Positions 20,037 to 31,512 of a DNA stretch of 64,000 nt are shown piece after piece. The position numbers and the translations under genes were made by a program. Under the pieces are notes generated by a model. That model saw nothing but the letters and a program-made list of their open reading frames with translations, ran no database searches and was not told the origin of the DNA. The stretch's first letter is position 1, and each line of letters starts with the position of its first letter. The stretch comes from Adineta ricciae. Taxonomy: Eukaryota > Rotifera > Eurotatoria > Adinetida > Adinetidae. Where the stretch lies: positions 51,397-115,396 of the forward strand of contig CAJNOJ010000294.1 of NCBI GenBank assembly GCA_905250025.1, in the 5' to 3' direction.

Positions 20037-21792
20037 TTAGCTAAAAATTATATTACATGTCTCTTCGTTTTCGATTTTCTCTTGAAGTTCATGCAACTGA
20101 ATGCTTTGTAGCATTTGCGGATGTTCAGTTAAAAACGTGTGGTACCACCATTGTGAATCAGGCAATACTCCTGGATGATTGTCTGTAACACGTACCATGA
20201 GACCTGTACAAACAATAGTGGAGTTGGGATCATTAAAATCCATGATGGGTTTGTCTTGCGCATCGATAAGCCATTCGATGACGGCATTATCGAAGTTAGG
20301 ATCGATGACTGTATCATAAGTTTTAATCGTTTCTTGGCCAATCTTTTTTATGTTATCCGGATGTACACGGCATTGTAAAACAAACTGAACATATTTACCA
20401 CCCTTGAAAAATGTACTCTCAGTCTCTGATTCGATTTTTTTAATCTCAGAGTACCTTGGATGAGCTGTATAGATAATTGATGGACTGGCGTATATACCGT
20501 CACCATGTGCTGTATCGATTGCTGGTTTCAAACCGCTGAGTAATATCGATAGGCCGTAGGCGAACCTTGTTCCATGGTAACATACAGACCATCCTTTAAA
20601 TTTTTCGTAAAATTTGTCAGCGACGTAGAACGAAAATCTTTGCCATCCGAGTGGACAGTAATAAGGATGAGGTCCTCGATCTAATTCATCAGGAGCAGAA
20701 CCAGTCCAGTATGAATGGTTTACATCATAGATACGATTAAATTCGGGATGCAATGTAATCTGCGAGCGAAACTTGATAGAATCATCATATGTTTCCATGT
20801 CACCCATAAACATGAACAAAACTTTTAATAAACCTAATGATTGAAGTGTTTTATCCGTCATTGAACTATAGAGGGCTTTAACTTCAATTTTTTTCTTTAC
20901 ACCATCCACTTGCTTGAAAATATCAAATACAACTTTAACACATCCACTTTGTATCTTGCTTATAGTGATATCATCAATGTTTAAGATATTGGCGATGTTG
21001 GTCAAAAAAGTTTCCGGATCAAAATCACTAGCGTCTTGATCGACGACGCATACCAGCGATGCAGTTAAGAGTTCAAAATCATCGTAAAATATCTTCTCGG
21101 AAACAGACACGAGCGGCTGTCCTAGAATATCGTAGTATTGCTTGCATTTATGATAATGAGCCTTTTCGTCGGCTGATATTGGCTCCGTGGACCATATGTT
21201 GGGTTTTTCAGGTGGTTGATCATTTGCATGTTCTGACCGCATATCTAAATACAATCAAACAATCGATATATTAATCGAATAGAATAATTATAATCAACTC
21301 GCGCTGGTCCCAATAGGAAATAACAGACTTTTACTATTTACCAGGAGAACTTGCAGATGGCACTGGCGTTGGTTCTGGTTGTGGCGACGGGGATGGTGTT
21401 CGAGGCGGTGAGATAGATGGCGACCGAGATGGTGCTCGAGGTATCGATGGTGATCGATGTGATAATGATAAAATAGGTGTAGGTGCCGGTCGTGGAGTTG
21501 TTGATGAGGGTGAAGGCACACGCAATGGTGGTGGTGGTGGAGGTGGTGATGGAGATGATTTTCTAGTTACCCTAACGTTAGAGTAATGCCTCATTATTTC
21601 GTCCTGCCGTTTCAATGTTAATTTGTCGATATGTGTTTCCAAATCTTCCATATAACTCTTGCGTGTTCTTTCACTCGTCAGACCACTTTTCTCTTGGCTA
21701 TACTTTATTGCGAGAAGACGTGCCCGTGAATCGTCGATATCGTCACTAAGTCGATAAATTTTCTTCAATCGTTTCTCTGCTGATTTGTCCAT
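20037..21792 (-). CDS. Coiled-coil, Pro/Ser-rich protein with C-terminal PARP-like domain (alpha copy)
   Basis: Exons 21342-21792 and 20037-21244 with a 97-bp GT-AG phase 1 intron give 552 aa. Residues 1-75 are charged and helical (RLKKIYRLSDDIDDSRARLL..), probably a coiled coil. Residues 78-150 are almost only Pro, Ser and Arg. The C-terminal 400 residues contain an alpha/beta module (LVCVVDQDASDFDPETFL..) and a region with GWSVCYHGTRFAYGLSILLSGLKPA, then HGDGIYASPSIIYTAHPRYSE and YVQFVLQCRV. HGT near beta-1 followed by a GIYxSPS/Y strand is reminiscent of the PARP-type NAD-binding fold, so ADP-ribosylation is possible but a catalytic Glu is not assured. No signal peptide. A second, truncated allele starts at 33586. 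Function uncertain. Confidence 0.68.
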
Positions 21793-22835
21793 AGTTCAAT
21801 CTTTCAACCTAAATTTCAACAGAAAAGTCTAACAATCCTATGAGCGATATACAGTATGTAAATTTTTAATAAAAGATCATGTTTCGCGAAAACAGCGAAC
21901 CACAGAAATGTCGAGTTGTGATAAAAGATTTTATTCGTTCTATTTATTTGACTTTTTATTATCAAGAATGTCGAGAAGAAGCATATCAACTATTATTTGC
22001 CTTTCGAAGAAGAAAGACAAAGCCGGTAACAATAAAGAAACATTTTATAGACGAGACATAGTGTTATTAACAGACACTTTCAATCGGTTACCATTGTAAG
22101 CTGATAAAGTTATTTGCAAAAACACTACATCGAACTATATGCATATATTGAAGATAAGAAACTACTTTCAAATTCACGTATAGTCGATTCCATGACAAGA
22201 GATTTATAAAAAGCAAACAAGGAAGTGAATAAAATTGTACTCTGCTATCGCTAAATTCTGTTCATATTTTCTCACTATGATGACAACGCTCTTGCAGATT
22301 TACAACTTCAAATCCTTCTTTGTGAATACCTACCGATCACTCGGCAAACCAAAATATTTGCTCATGAGGTTTGCCTCTTATCCCTAATGGTTTTTATCAA
22401 CTACGGAAAAATTTTGCATACACGTTATTTGGTGTGAGCTCAAAATACATAGATTTGTTCGAAACGTTGGAGAATGAGTTGTTTTAGCAAAACGATATAA
22501 ATTGCACAGTGAAAGTACCACATACAGGAAGATAATTCAATCTAATCATGCTGGATTATTGCACACTTTAAGACATATCCGTTCTTTAAGTTGAAAGATG
22601 TATGATTCTATCATCACGCATCATGAGATGTACAACCTAAACTTCCAACGTAGAAAAGTCTCAACTATGAATCACCCATCATATTTTCACATTTACTTCA
22701 ACTTATACGATGGCATATGCTTTATCAGTGATTTAATTACACATGAAACTCGATTGTGTATATTTATTTATTAAAGAAGACAGTAACAGATAATACATCG
22801 TTTTATCTCAGATCAAACACTCAAAATAAAGTATT
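21793..22835. other. Spacer between PARP-like and MARCH genes (alpha)
   Basis: Contains the PARP-like gene promoter side. A 63-codon frame at 21908-22099 is also open in the beta copy but its amino-acid changes are as frequent as in neutral sequence, so I do not call it a gene. Confidence 0.45.
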
Positions 22836-23609
22836 CTATGGTATTGCAGATGCTGCCATTGGCGTTCTATACTTTTCTAATTCTGATCTTCGTCCTTGAA
22901 AATCTTTAACAATATATTTGTTTGCTTCTTGTCTTAGCCATAACTTTCTTGTATGGTGTTCCATGATTTTCTGGAGAATGACAATACTATAAAACACCCC
23001 GACGAGCACTCCAATCATGGCGTAAATTACTACAAAGATTATAAGACAGGTAAGTAGTCCTTTCCCACTATTGAGACCAAAACCGTTTGGAATACAACGA
23101 TCAATACGACCAAGGGACCAGCAACTAATTATGAATGCAATGAAACCAATTAATACTAATAATAAAACAAACGAAGTTAAGTAGTACATCGCAAATTCAC
23201 TCATCCAACTTGGAAATTGATGCTTAATATCTCCACTATTCTTATCAATCAATTTCAATAAGAATGTTAAAGCAAGAATAATTAGTTGAGTTAACAAGAA
23301 AATTGATGTTATATCGCGAGTAACAAAGAAATAATACTTTAAACGTCTTATCTTTTCAGCTTTTAAGTCATTATCGACTGTTTCAATCACATATTCAAAT
23401 TTACAAATATCACAATAGTTAAATCCAATTCCACGGATATTTTCCGATCGCCAATTATCTAAACATGTCCGATGAACGAAGGCCGCACTGCCACTGCATA
23501 AACATGGGCTAATTAAACTATCAGTATTATCAGTATCTAAACATATTCGACATTGCTTGACTTGATCGTTCCGAAGAAATTGTTCGCGTTCAGATTCATT
23601 GTGCACCAT
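22836..23609 (-). CDS. MARCH-type RING-CH membrane E3 ubiquitin ligase (alpha copy)
   Basis: Single exon, 257 aa. The RING-CH zinc ligands follow the C4HC3 order: Cys20, Cys23, Cys36, Cys38, His46, Cys49, Cys66, Cys69 (CRICL, PCLCSG, FVHRTCLDNW, CDIC). Trp53 after HRTCLDN is the usual E2-contact residue. The remainder has about four hydrophobic helices (about 95-122, 138-165, 186-215) and a cytoplasmic basic tail. Members ubiquitinate membrane proteins and send them to lysosomes or ERAD; the target is unknown. Tandem AATAAA signals on the minus strand lie near 22760. The beta allele at 35826 conserves every zinc ligand. Confidence 0.9.
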   Translation of the reverse strand: MVHNESEREQFLRNDQVKQCRICLDTDNTDSLISPCLCSGSAAFVHRTCLDNWRSENIRGIGFNYCDICKFEYVIETVDNDLKAEKIRRLKYYFFVTRDITSIFLLTQLIILALTFLLKLIDKNSGDIKHQFPSWMSEFAMYYLTSFVLLLVLIGFIAFIISCWSLGRIDRCIPNGFGLNSGKGLLTCLIIFVVIYAMIGVLVGVFYSIVILQKIMEHHTRKLWLRQEANKYIVKDFQGRRSELEKYRTPMAASAIP

Positions 23610-24703
23610 TGAATCTTATTTCTCAATGTAGCTATGGAAAACAAGAATAGGACGACAGAAAAAAAAATTATGATGACGTGTCGTGTGTTGTGCAATAATG
23701 ACAAATGGCTGTATTTTGTGCACATATTCTTCCATTATTAGAAAGGAATGATGATTCATAACTACTGACATCATTTATATGAAAAAGAACCACATGGATT
23801 TGTTTTCTTTTCGATGAGGGTTTTCATCAGTCACTCTTACTCTCCATCTGCACAACTAAAAACTAAAGGCAAATAGTACTCAATATGGTAGGTATAGAAC
23901 TGAATGATCGATCATATACGATTAAGCAATAGTACTTGTAAAGAAAGGTCAGATATCTAACATATATCCTTCTTAAAAATAGCATCTCAAATGATGACTG
24001 ACATGAATTCCGAAACCATGCATGTTTTTGATGTATCACAATCATTATCCGATATTTGAAATCAATCGCCGTAATCAAGGTAGCATATAGTAAAAGTGTT
24101 GTATTGACACATTAAAACTGTCTACCTTTCATTTAAAAAATACGAAATGAACGCATATTTTCTGTGACTACTTGTACAATGCAAATGAACAAAAGCTAGA
24201 GTCTACTTCTCATCGAAAGCATATGAACAGAGTGGATTTTTTAATCTATCCCAATATAAGGACGACACCAATCGACCAAACTCCAAAGGTAGGTATCTTA
24301 TCTTAATAATCCTATAAAAACGCGTATTAAGAAACTGTGTCGGTAGTTAATACAATAAAGAGGATTGCAAATTTCTTTCGTACAATACGGAGTAGCCGTG
24401 ACAATTTGAAGAATACCAACTATTTTCAATATATCACTGTCGTTCATACATGAATCCCATTAGTGATTTATTTTTTGTCAATAAAATACTAACTGTATAA
24501 AAAGGACTCGCTTATCGATTTCGATAAATATTCTTTCATTCATCTTCATATATAACTTTTCGTCCGCTCTGTCTATTGTAACGATGGGGTCAAGTACATA
24601 AATGAAAAGTACGTTCACGAACATCTTTCGTTCCTTTCTCTTCTCGCTGTCTGTGCGTAAATATAAATACGACTGAACAAGGGCACATACAATCATAGCA
24701 ATT
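23610..24703. other. Divergent spacer of MARCH and UGT genes (alpha)
   Basis: Holds the promoters of both flanking genes. A TATA box (TATAAATA near 24662) stands about 40 bp before the UGT start. About 100 bp near 24287-24388 are absent from the beta copy. No gene seen. Confidence 0.5.
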
Positions 24704-26129
24704 ATGTTCGGCTCATCTATATTTATCACTCTGATTTGCGGTTTGCTATCAACAGCGAATGCTACTCACATTCTGGTTATCGCTCCACCGTTTTTAAGCC
24801 ATATGATTCGTACGTAGTTGTAGTTTACAAAGGTGAATTCTCGATTGGTATTTGTGTGTATCCATAGCTTCGTTAGAACTGGCAAAACAGTTATCATCTT
24901 ATTGTCATGTTACGTATCTTACATCAATAAATTCGATTAGTGAACTTGAACGCAAAGAATTCATTTCGCATTTGAACAGCAGCAAAACACTTGATATTGT
25001 CGGCTTAGTCGATGGCAACAATCATCTTCCGGGCTTAATGATCGAAGAATCTCAAATTAATTCGAATAACACTGCACAAGTACGTTTTGACCTATTCCGA
25101 ACCTAGCCTTTTCTAAATCGAAATTTTTAGATCGCTTTTGACGATCATCAAAGAATATTATTTAATGAGGTTTTAGTTCGGATGGGCCAAGCATTGCATC
25201 ATCTATTTCAAACAGATCTTCAATCATCTGTTCGTTTACCAATTGATATGATTATCGCTCGTTCATTTGTACCATTGTCGTTCTTGAATACATCCATACC
25301 GATTCATTTATTTCTGCCCAGTAATCTTCGCGGTGTAGTTAGTTACATGCGCAGGCAGCATACGGATAAAACTGGCCAATTTAAAGAAGCTTACGATTAC
25401 ATACGAGAAAATATTCATCAAGCAAATGGTTTTCTTTGTAATTCTTTAAAAGAGTTCGATGGCGAATACGTTGACGAATTTTATCAATCATCGGGAACCT
25501 TAGCACCTATTCGTTTCATTGGTCCGCTAGTTTTTGATAATAAACAAGCAACGATGACGTCGCAAACGCGAAATATCATTGATTGGCTTGATAAACAGTC
25601 AACTGGTTCTGTTATTTATATCGCTTTCGGTTCAATTGCGAATTTACCGGCAAATGCTATTGATAGTGTTGCTTGTGCACTGAAACATCATGCATTTATT
25701 TGGTCGTTAAAAACGAAATCAGCGCTTCCGCCATCATTACATAACCTTGATTCTGTTCATCAACTTATTGTTGATTGGGCGCCGCAGCGCGCGATATTAT
25801 CGCATAGTTCCGTGGCATTTTTCTTCTCACATGGCGGATGGAATTCTCTTTTAGAAAGCATGCTATATGGAAAAGCACTGCTGGTATGGCCTTTCTTTGC
25901 TGATCAATTTGATAATGCACTGCAAGTCGTCGATATGGGTGTCGGTCGTCAAGTTTCGTACAATCTTACAGATGATATTCAACATATGTTACTTAATGGT
26001 AGTTATGCGAAAAGAGCAAAGGATGTTCAGCAATTGGCCATTGACGCTCGAGAAAATACATCGAAGAAACAGATCCTTGATATCGTTCGACTTATTTCGA
26101 AGAATCAACAGGAACACAATGAACTTTAA
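24704..26129 (+). CDS. Soluble UDP-glycosyltransferase with signal peptide (GT1, PSPG-like; alpha copy)
   Basis: Exons 24704-24809, 24868-25079 and 25131-26129 (introns 58 and 51 bp, GT-AG) give 438 aa. Residues 1-20 are a signal peptide ending ANA. The N-terminal acceptor domain begins THILVIAPPFLSHMIPSLELAKQL, joined correctly over intron 1. The C-terminal donor domain has the UGT signature WAPQRAILSH at 322-331, HGGWNSLLES at 340-349 and FFADQFDNA near 361-369, including His and Gln contacts for UDP-sugar. Unlike animal UGTs there is no C-terminal membrane anchor, making it closer to plant and bacterial GT1 enzymes; it would be secreted or luminal. The acceptor is unknown. A TATA box is just upstream. 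Confidence 0.88.
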
Positions 26130-26299
26130 TTCGACTTCTGAGTTCAACTGGACAGTCAGAAAAAATTCAACAACTGTATTTTTTTGTATATTAGTTTCTT
26201 ACTGACTCATTGACACAGACAGATCACTTACCATTCTTTCTCTCTTTCACGGAACAACCTGCACATTTTGAAAGTTCCTCAATATCTAAGTAAATTAGA

Positions 26300-27014
26300 A
26301 AAATAATATCGACACCTTCTCTTGTCGATGCCGAACATTCTGCATAATGCACAGCACCTATTGCTCTAGTCAATTTGAAATCATACTTACGACGAGCCAT
26401 TTATTCATTCATTGTCTTATTTGCTAAGAAAATCAGCTTGTACTCGGTATTTTCAGCATCAATGGCATGTTTCATCAACGAGAATTGTAGGCACATGGGG
26501 ACATCAGTGAGCACATCCAAGTTTGTGTAGAAAGAAATTTACTCAAAACTGTCAATTGACTTCAACAATACTGTTGGGGTCATCGATGGCAAGACACATA
26601 ATAATGGAATTAACATCAAAATAAGAGAGCGGTCGTAATCAATCGAACTCTTCTGTTCCGACTGTATTGTATAGATTTATATCGCACTGGGAAAAACGAA
26701 AATTACTTGATTGAGTTTAAGCTGTTGTTTTTGCGTGAAAATCGAACTTTGCGATAGTCGGTTCTTCGCAGACTGTCATATTATTATCAGACCATAGTTG
26801 GCCAGCGACAACACGAACTAAAGCAGATTTATATATAACAGCAGCAAACGTAAACAACGATAAAATGAATAGAAAAATATTTTCTACCGCACTGATTATC
26901 ATCGACAATGAGAATTTTTCGGTTTAGCTTTGAAGTTGGTTCGTATCGTTTTTCAATACTCCAATAGAACATCATCATGTATGTAATGCACCGTTCTTTC
27001 TCTACTGCACTCAT
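26300..27014 (-). pseudogene. Rho-family small GTPase pseudogene (alpha copy)
   Basis: Minus-strand fragments follow a Rho GTPase from end to end: a degenerate P-loop (RKILIVDDNQCGRKYF in place of GDGxxGKT), a switch II region (EEFDRLRPLSY in beta), ILV-x-E where NKxD is expected, and a C-terminal VHY-ECSASTREG box. Frames are broken. In this copy the region matching the beta exon acceptor (CTTTCAG) is deleted, the Trp after CAH has become TGA, and an additional TAA interrupts the C-terminal part. Both copies share the frameshift at the NKxD site. It is not functional as a GTPase. Confidence 0.75.
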
Positions 27015-27366
27015 TGGATATTTAGTTGAGAGTCATGCAGTCCAATTTGTTCTATTCAGAGCTAAACATTGAATTCCTGTCTGATTATGGATACAAAGAA
27101 CATGTCAGTTCATTTGGTTTATGGAATAAGATAAACGGAATTTCATGTCAGTGGATTAGAACAGGATGAAGCACATTTCTTGCTGATAAAAATAAACATG
27201 AAAAACACGCAGATTAATTATTCGATTTTGGGAGTTAGAAAGCAAGATTTTAAATTGAAATGAACAACAAATACACTACAGTTGACAACGACAATGAATT
27301 CTTATGAAGTCACAAAATGACAAATAAAATAATCCGCTTCTCACACTACAATGTCATACCAGTGAC
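27015..27366. other. Spacer, nothing recognised (alpha)
   Basis: Short AT-rich spacer between the Rho pseudogene and the 3' end of the GPCR. Confidence 0.4.
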
Positions 27367-28335
27367 TTATTTGCAAGTAAAGATATTTTTTACTTCCTGC
27401 CGAAAGGTTTTTGAGACTATAAGATTGGTGTAAGCTTCGATACAAAAAGGTATCGATGTGACAGTGGCACTGAGAATAAGAACAAATCCTTCGATTCGAG
27501 ATTGCAAATATGTTTTCGTATAAAATTTCGTAACTTCTTGGTATATGAGAATAGCAGATTGAATTATATTGAATACAATGTAGGTCGTGATGCTCACCAG
27601 TAAAATTCGAATAAGTTGTCGATCTTTTGATTTCGGCTTAGTAACATTCCTGCTTGGTATTACTCTGGAGACTTGTGCAGCAACAGGATGAGTCACTCTC
27701 AATGTTGTTCCAACATTCTGTATTGTCCACAAAGCTAAAGTGATTAACATAGAAGGAATAAGAATGACTTTTGTGACCAGTGGATAATAACTCATCACTG
27801 ATAAATACAAATCGGAATAAAAAACACAAACAATGGAACCTGATGGGAATGTTTTCAATTCCATAAGAATCAATGCATGAGTGTGAACTATTAACCAGAA
27901 TATTGTCACAATCATGATACAAGTATAGGCACGACGAACAGTGCTTTTGCGTCGTGTTAAAGGATTACGTGATGTAATCAATACTCGATCAATAGAAGCC
28001 AATATTAAATAGCTTGGGGACAAGACATCGAAAACGTACAGCGTATAAGCACGGAAACGACAGAAAAATAAGTTGTATCTAGTTAAATCGATCGAATAGC
28101 CATATGTTAATGTCAAAGTTAAGTTTGACGTGTAGATTAAGAAAAGACTGGCAATGTTTGTACCTATGAGATAGATTGTACATGGATTTTTGCGTAAACT
28201 TCTTCTTGAAAAGACACACAAGCTGAGTATAGAACTGATAGTTCCTGTAATCATTAAAACGGGTCCGCCATATTGGTGTAAACTCTGTAGAATTGAGGAG
28301 AACAGTTTGATCAGGTTGTTATCCGAGGACATCAT
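27367..28335 (-). CDS. Rhodopsin-type GPCR (alpha copy)
   Basis: Single coding exon, 322 aa, seven hydrophobic helices. TM1 ILMITGTISSILSLCVF is followed by the family-typical RRSLRKNPCTIYLIGTNIASLF. TM3 starts with FCRFRAY and ends LASIDRVLITSRNP, an SIDR form of the DRY motif that keeps the Arg. TM7 has IPFCIEAYTNLIVSKTFRQEV. It belongs to the same broad bdelloid receptor family as 18914 but to another subfamily. A probable 5' UTR intron lies just upstream (GTAGGT to TTCACAG, about 28345-28402). Start: this allele has two adjacent ATGs, the beta allele one. Ligand unknown. Confidence 0.85.
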   Translation of the reverse strand: MMSSDNNLIKLFSSILQSLHQYGGPVLMITGTISSILSLCVFSRRSLRKNPCTIYLIGTNIASLFLIYTSNLTLTLTYGYSIDLTRYNLFFCRFRAYTLYVFDVLSPSYLILASIDRVLITSRNPLTRRKSTVRRAYTCIMIVTIFWLIVHTHALILMELKTFPSGSIVCVFYSDLYLSVMSYYPLVTKVILIPSMLITLALWTIQNVGTTLRVTHPVAAQVSRVIPSRNVTKPKSKDRQLIRILLVSITTYIVFNIIQSAILIYQEVTKFYTKTYLQSRIEGFVLILSATVTSIPFCIEAYTNLIVSKTFRQEVKNIFTCK

Positions 28336-29248
28336 TTTATATCTGTGAAAAAGAGAAGAAAGAATACATTTATATACTCTGGAACTTATGCGTACCTACC
28401 TTTCAACAGATTTCGCTAAAATAACGCCTGATTCGTCATCGCTGCTATGTGCCTGCAATCGTCTAATTAACTAATGAATTTGACGTGTAGAAAATAAAGT
28501 CGATTACAAAGTAATTGACGCGAAAATGTCCTTAAGTTTCAGTTTCTTACTGTACTGAACAATTACATACATTCATTACTTGAACGTGTAGGTCGTTGTT
28601 TATTTCTACGCCTGGTAGTAATACCACTAATTTTCTGTATTAGGAATCTGAATAGTTTTAGTAGATTTTACTGTTCTTTCTGAGGTTAATTGAAGTTAAA
28701 ATGTAGCACGTGACCTTGAAGATATTTTACTTTTATGTCAAATGATTATCAACTCATGTCCCCTGGATGGAAATAATGCCATACAGTATATACAATACAT
28801 CGACAGTGTATATAAATCTTTTAACATACACAATTATATATTGTTATAGTCTGTTAGAGTTGTCACCGATTGCATATAAATACATTGTGGAATGCATTTT
28901 GGAGGCACCCTAAAGATCAGATTTTGCAGAACGTGAAATTGTTTTTATTTCTTATAAAAACAAAAACATATTCTGTACGTATGTGAAATTTCGTGTTCTC
29001 TTGCACTATATCAATCTTGTGTTGAAAATATTTGACAATTAATCCTTCAAGCATTGTCAATGCCCTTACACATCACGTTTTCCGGTCTGCTGCCAACAGG
29101 AACTCCTGTAAAAAATAGTTTGTTCAAGATTAAGCATCTTCAAATGTACTCATATAAAGTTGGCAAGAGCTCCACCGACTATATGAGACTATATAATTAC
29201 GTTTGCTAAATATTAATTTATACTGTGTTTATGTAATCTGTCATAATC
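28336..29248. other. Spacer with allele-specific insertion (alpha)
   Basis: Upstream region of the GPCR. A segment of roughly 200 bp ending near 29250 has no counterpart in beta. No gene recognised. Confidence 0.45.
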
Positions 29249-29449
29249 TTATGTTAATTCAATGATCCACGCTGAGGAATCTTCTTGTTGAATAAAATCA
29301 ACTGAAAAAATTGTCCCGACAAAGAATAAAACTTGAAATATCAATAAACGGTCGGAATTTTCCGTCGACTTCCCGGAACAAACGAACGAGCGAGCGATCC
29401 GTTCGCTATGCGACATTGACATAAATATGTAGATTGGAATCGTTGGCAA
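29249..29449 (-). pseudogene. ADP-ribosyltransferase remnant, C-terminal (alpha copy)
   Basis: The frame ends with VLFFVGTIFSVDFIQQEDSSAWIIEL, the last strands of an R-S-E ADP-ribosyltransferase domain right after the catalytic E-x-E position. In alpha the segment holding that Glu is missing, and no catalytic Arg or Ser motif is found upstream. The beta copy at 42014 retains slightly more. A dead gene fragment. Confidence 0.65.
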
Positions 29450-30255
29450 CTATTTTTTGTTCAAAAATTGTCCTTGAAATTTACAAATAAAAGCGATGCT
29501 TCGTGTACGAAATGCTTTATACAGAGAGTTTTCCAATGTTTGATCAAAAAGGAGGTAAAAGATTGATACTATAAGGTTGTTAAAGCATTTTCATTTCAAT
29601 TGATTAACGATTGCTCAATGCGATTGGTAAATCAGTTGTGTGAGATAGAAGGATATTTTTACGTAGCCGACTGATTAATTACTTGACAGTTTCCAGTTTT
29701 GAGAATATGAATCGAAGAATGAATTTGAGAGAAAGTTTCAAAGGTCGTTAGAAAGTCATGATTTTGTATTTCATTCAATTTGCTCAATGGTTAATTGCAG
29801 ACCTTCATTGGAACTAGGCAACAAGTCTAATAAAATGAAAAGAACGATTTTTATTCTGCATCTCGTACATTTGCCTATTCTACATGACACTTTCTTATTG
29901 ATGTTTTGACTGACTTTTATTTTATCTTACTCAGACCGTAAATCTTCAAAGCTCCTGTCACAGTAATTCCGTGATAATTTCTGTCAAGAAAAGTGGGGCA
30001 AAACGTTTTCATTTATTGCTTCTCGAGAATTGCTCCGGACTGAGACAAAACGTACGCGTTAGCACTTGCATATCAAGAACAAAAAGAATGCTAATATGTC
30101 AGATGATAAGAACTACTAAAAATGGCAAATAGTATATTCTTGATATGGGAAAAAGCCTTGATGAGGGAAAAAAACCTTCTGAACTGATCTTCTATATAAA
30201 AAACACATATTTTTCTCGCAATTTATTCTTCATTTTCCCTACAGGTCTAATTAGA
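29450..30255. other. Spacer, several allele indels (alpha)
   Basis: Contains the upstream region of the DED gene. It lacks the 126 bp (an 11-bp repeat plus 115 bp) that beta carries at 42352-42477. No gene recognised. Confidence 0.4.
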
Positions 30256-30619
30256 ATGGACGGTAATTGTTTACGTGTTTTTCTCGCCAATCTTCAAGAT
30301 CGTCTCAGTAATGATGAACGAAAACGTCTGGCGTTCATTGTTGGTGACGGTAATTTTTCATCTGGCGGCACCCTCAATTTAGTGGACGCTCTTTCGTATC
30401 GAAGTACAATCAACAACAAGGATTTAAGATATCTAATTGATGGTTTGAAAGAACTTGGTTGTTCTGAAACAGCACGAATAGTAGAAGGTAATTTCTCTTT
30501 TGTTTTATTATGTTCGACACTTTTGTTTATATTTATAATCTTTAGATAATTTACCATTGATGATTCCATCAAGCCGAATGACATTAGAGGAACTTCTAGA
30601 TAACTGTGAAGAAGATTGA
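30256..30619 (+). CDS. DED-only small protein (alpha copy), two exons
   Basis: Exons 30256-30487 and 30546-30619 (58-bp GT-AG phase 1 intron) give 101 aa. Residues 5-78 resemble a death effector domain: LANLQDRLSNDERKRLAFIVGD, LNLVDALSY, DLRYLIDGLKELGCSETARIVE. The short second exon adds an acidic tail (MTLEELLDNCEED). Such single-domain DED proteins could act as adaptors or competitive inhibitors in caspase-8/FADD-like assemblies, as FLIP-type proteins do; the DED call rests on pattern similarity. A longer 5' frame from 30145 exists but the ATG at 30256 follows a CCCTACAG acceptor-like site and matches the paralogue at 1660. The beta allele encodes the same length. Confidence 0.65.
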
Positions 30620-31512
30620 TCAATTTGAAAAGATCAACATCAACTTTTTTTCCTAAGTTTCTCCTTTTGTGTTATTTTGAATATCACCTAATATAAAATA
30701 TAAAGAATTAGAAAAACCTTGATGGTGTTTGCTAACCTCTGTGTTTCTGCTTTGATTTGACTCTACAAAACAAATTGGGGTTTGTCTTCCTATCGTTACA
30801 AGTGTTGAATTTCATGTGGGATATAAACGGTCATTACGTCATGCACAAAAAGATTCTTGTTGTGCCGATTGTTTTTTTTTTATCAAAATAGAATAAACGG
30901 CGGATATGTTTAAAACGCTATCAATGATTATACGGTGAAAATTTTCTCTTCGGTCACTGTTCAACAATTTTCCCCCGTGTTTAAAACGTTTAACTCGGAA
31001 CTGGATGAACGAATTCAATGAATCCCACCCTCAGTGATTGTTAATATTTATTTGTATTTAGTCTATTTTCTTCGCGTTTTGAAATCGTGGAGATGTTTTG
31101 TAAATCGAACTGAAGCAGATGGAAGTTCTCAAAATGATACAATTCTGATCTCCATGGGATTTTAATCGACATAGACAAGTCTGTTTTGATTATTAAATAG
31201 GTATAGAGATTTCTACAGTTCATTAACGTCGATTGCAACAGATGACGGCGTTTATTCAAATTTTGTTAAAAATTTATTCGTATTGAACTTCTATTCGTCA
31301 CATAGAATTAATCGACAATCTCCTTCACATATTCTTTTCTTTTCTGTTCTGCGATAGTCCATTGCTTTATCTGTATGACAAACAGAAAATGTGACATACG
31401 TTCTCACTCGTACTTTCTGCACGCGTACTGACCCTGTGGATGTATTACATGAGTGCTCGTATAAAAAGATGAGATGAACAACAAATTCACATAGTCAATC
31501 ATTCGATTCACT
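30620..31512. other. Spacer upstream of membrane UGT (alpha)
   Basis: A TATA box (TATAAAAA at 31460-31467) lies about 50 bp before the UGT start. Otherwise nothing recognised. Confidence 0.5.
31460..31467 (+). promoter_or_regulatory. TATA box of the membrane UGT gene (alpha)
   Basis: TATAAAAA, 45 bp before the ATG at 31513 and conserved in beta at about 44357. Confidence 0.6.

Noticed and set aside
21908-22099. 63-codon frame conserved in length in alpha and beta
   Set aside because: Amino-acid changes are too frequent and there is no domain, signal peptide or promoter support.
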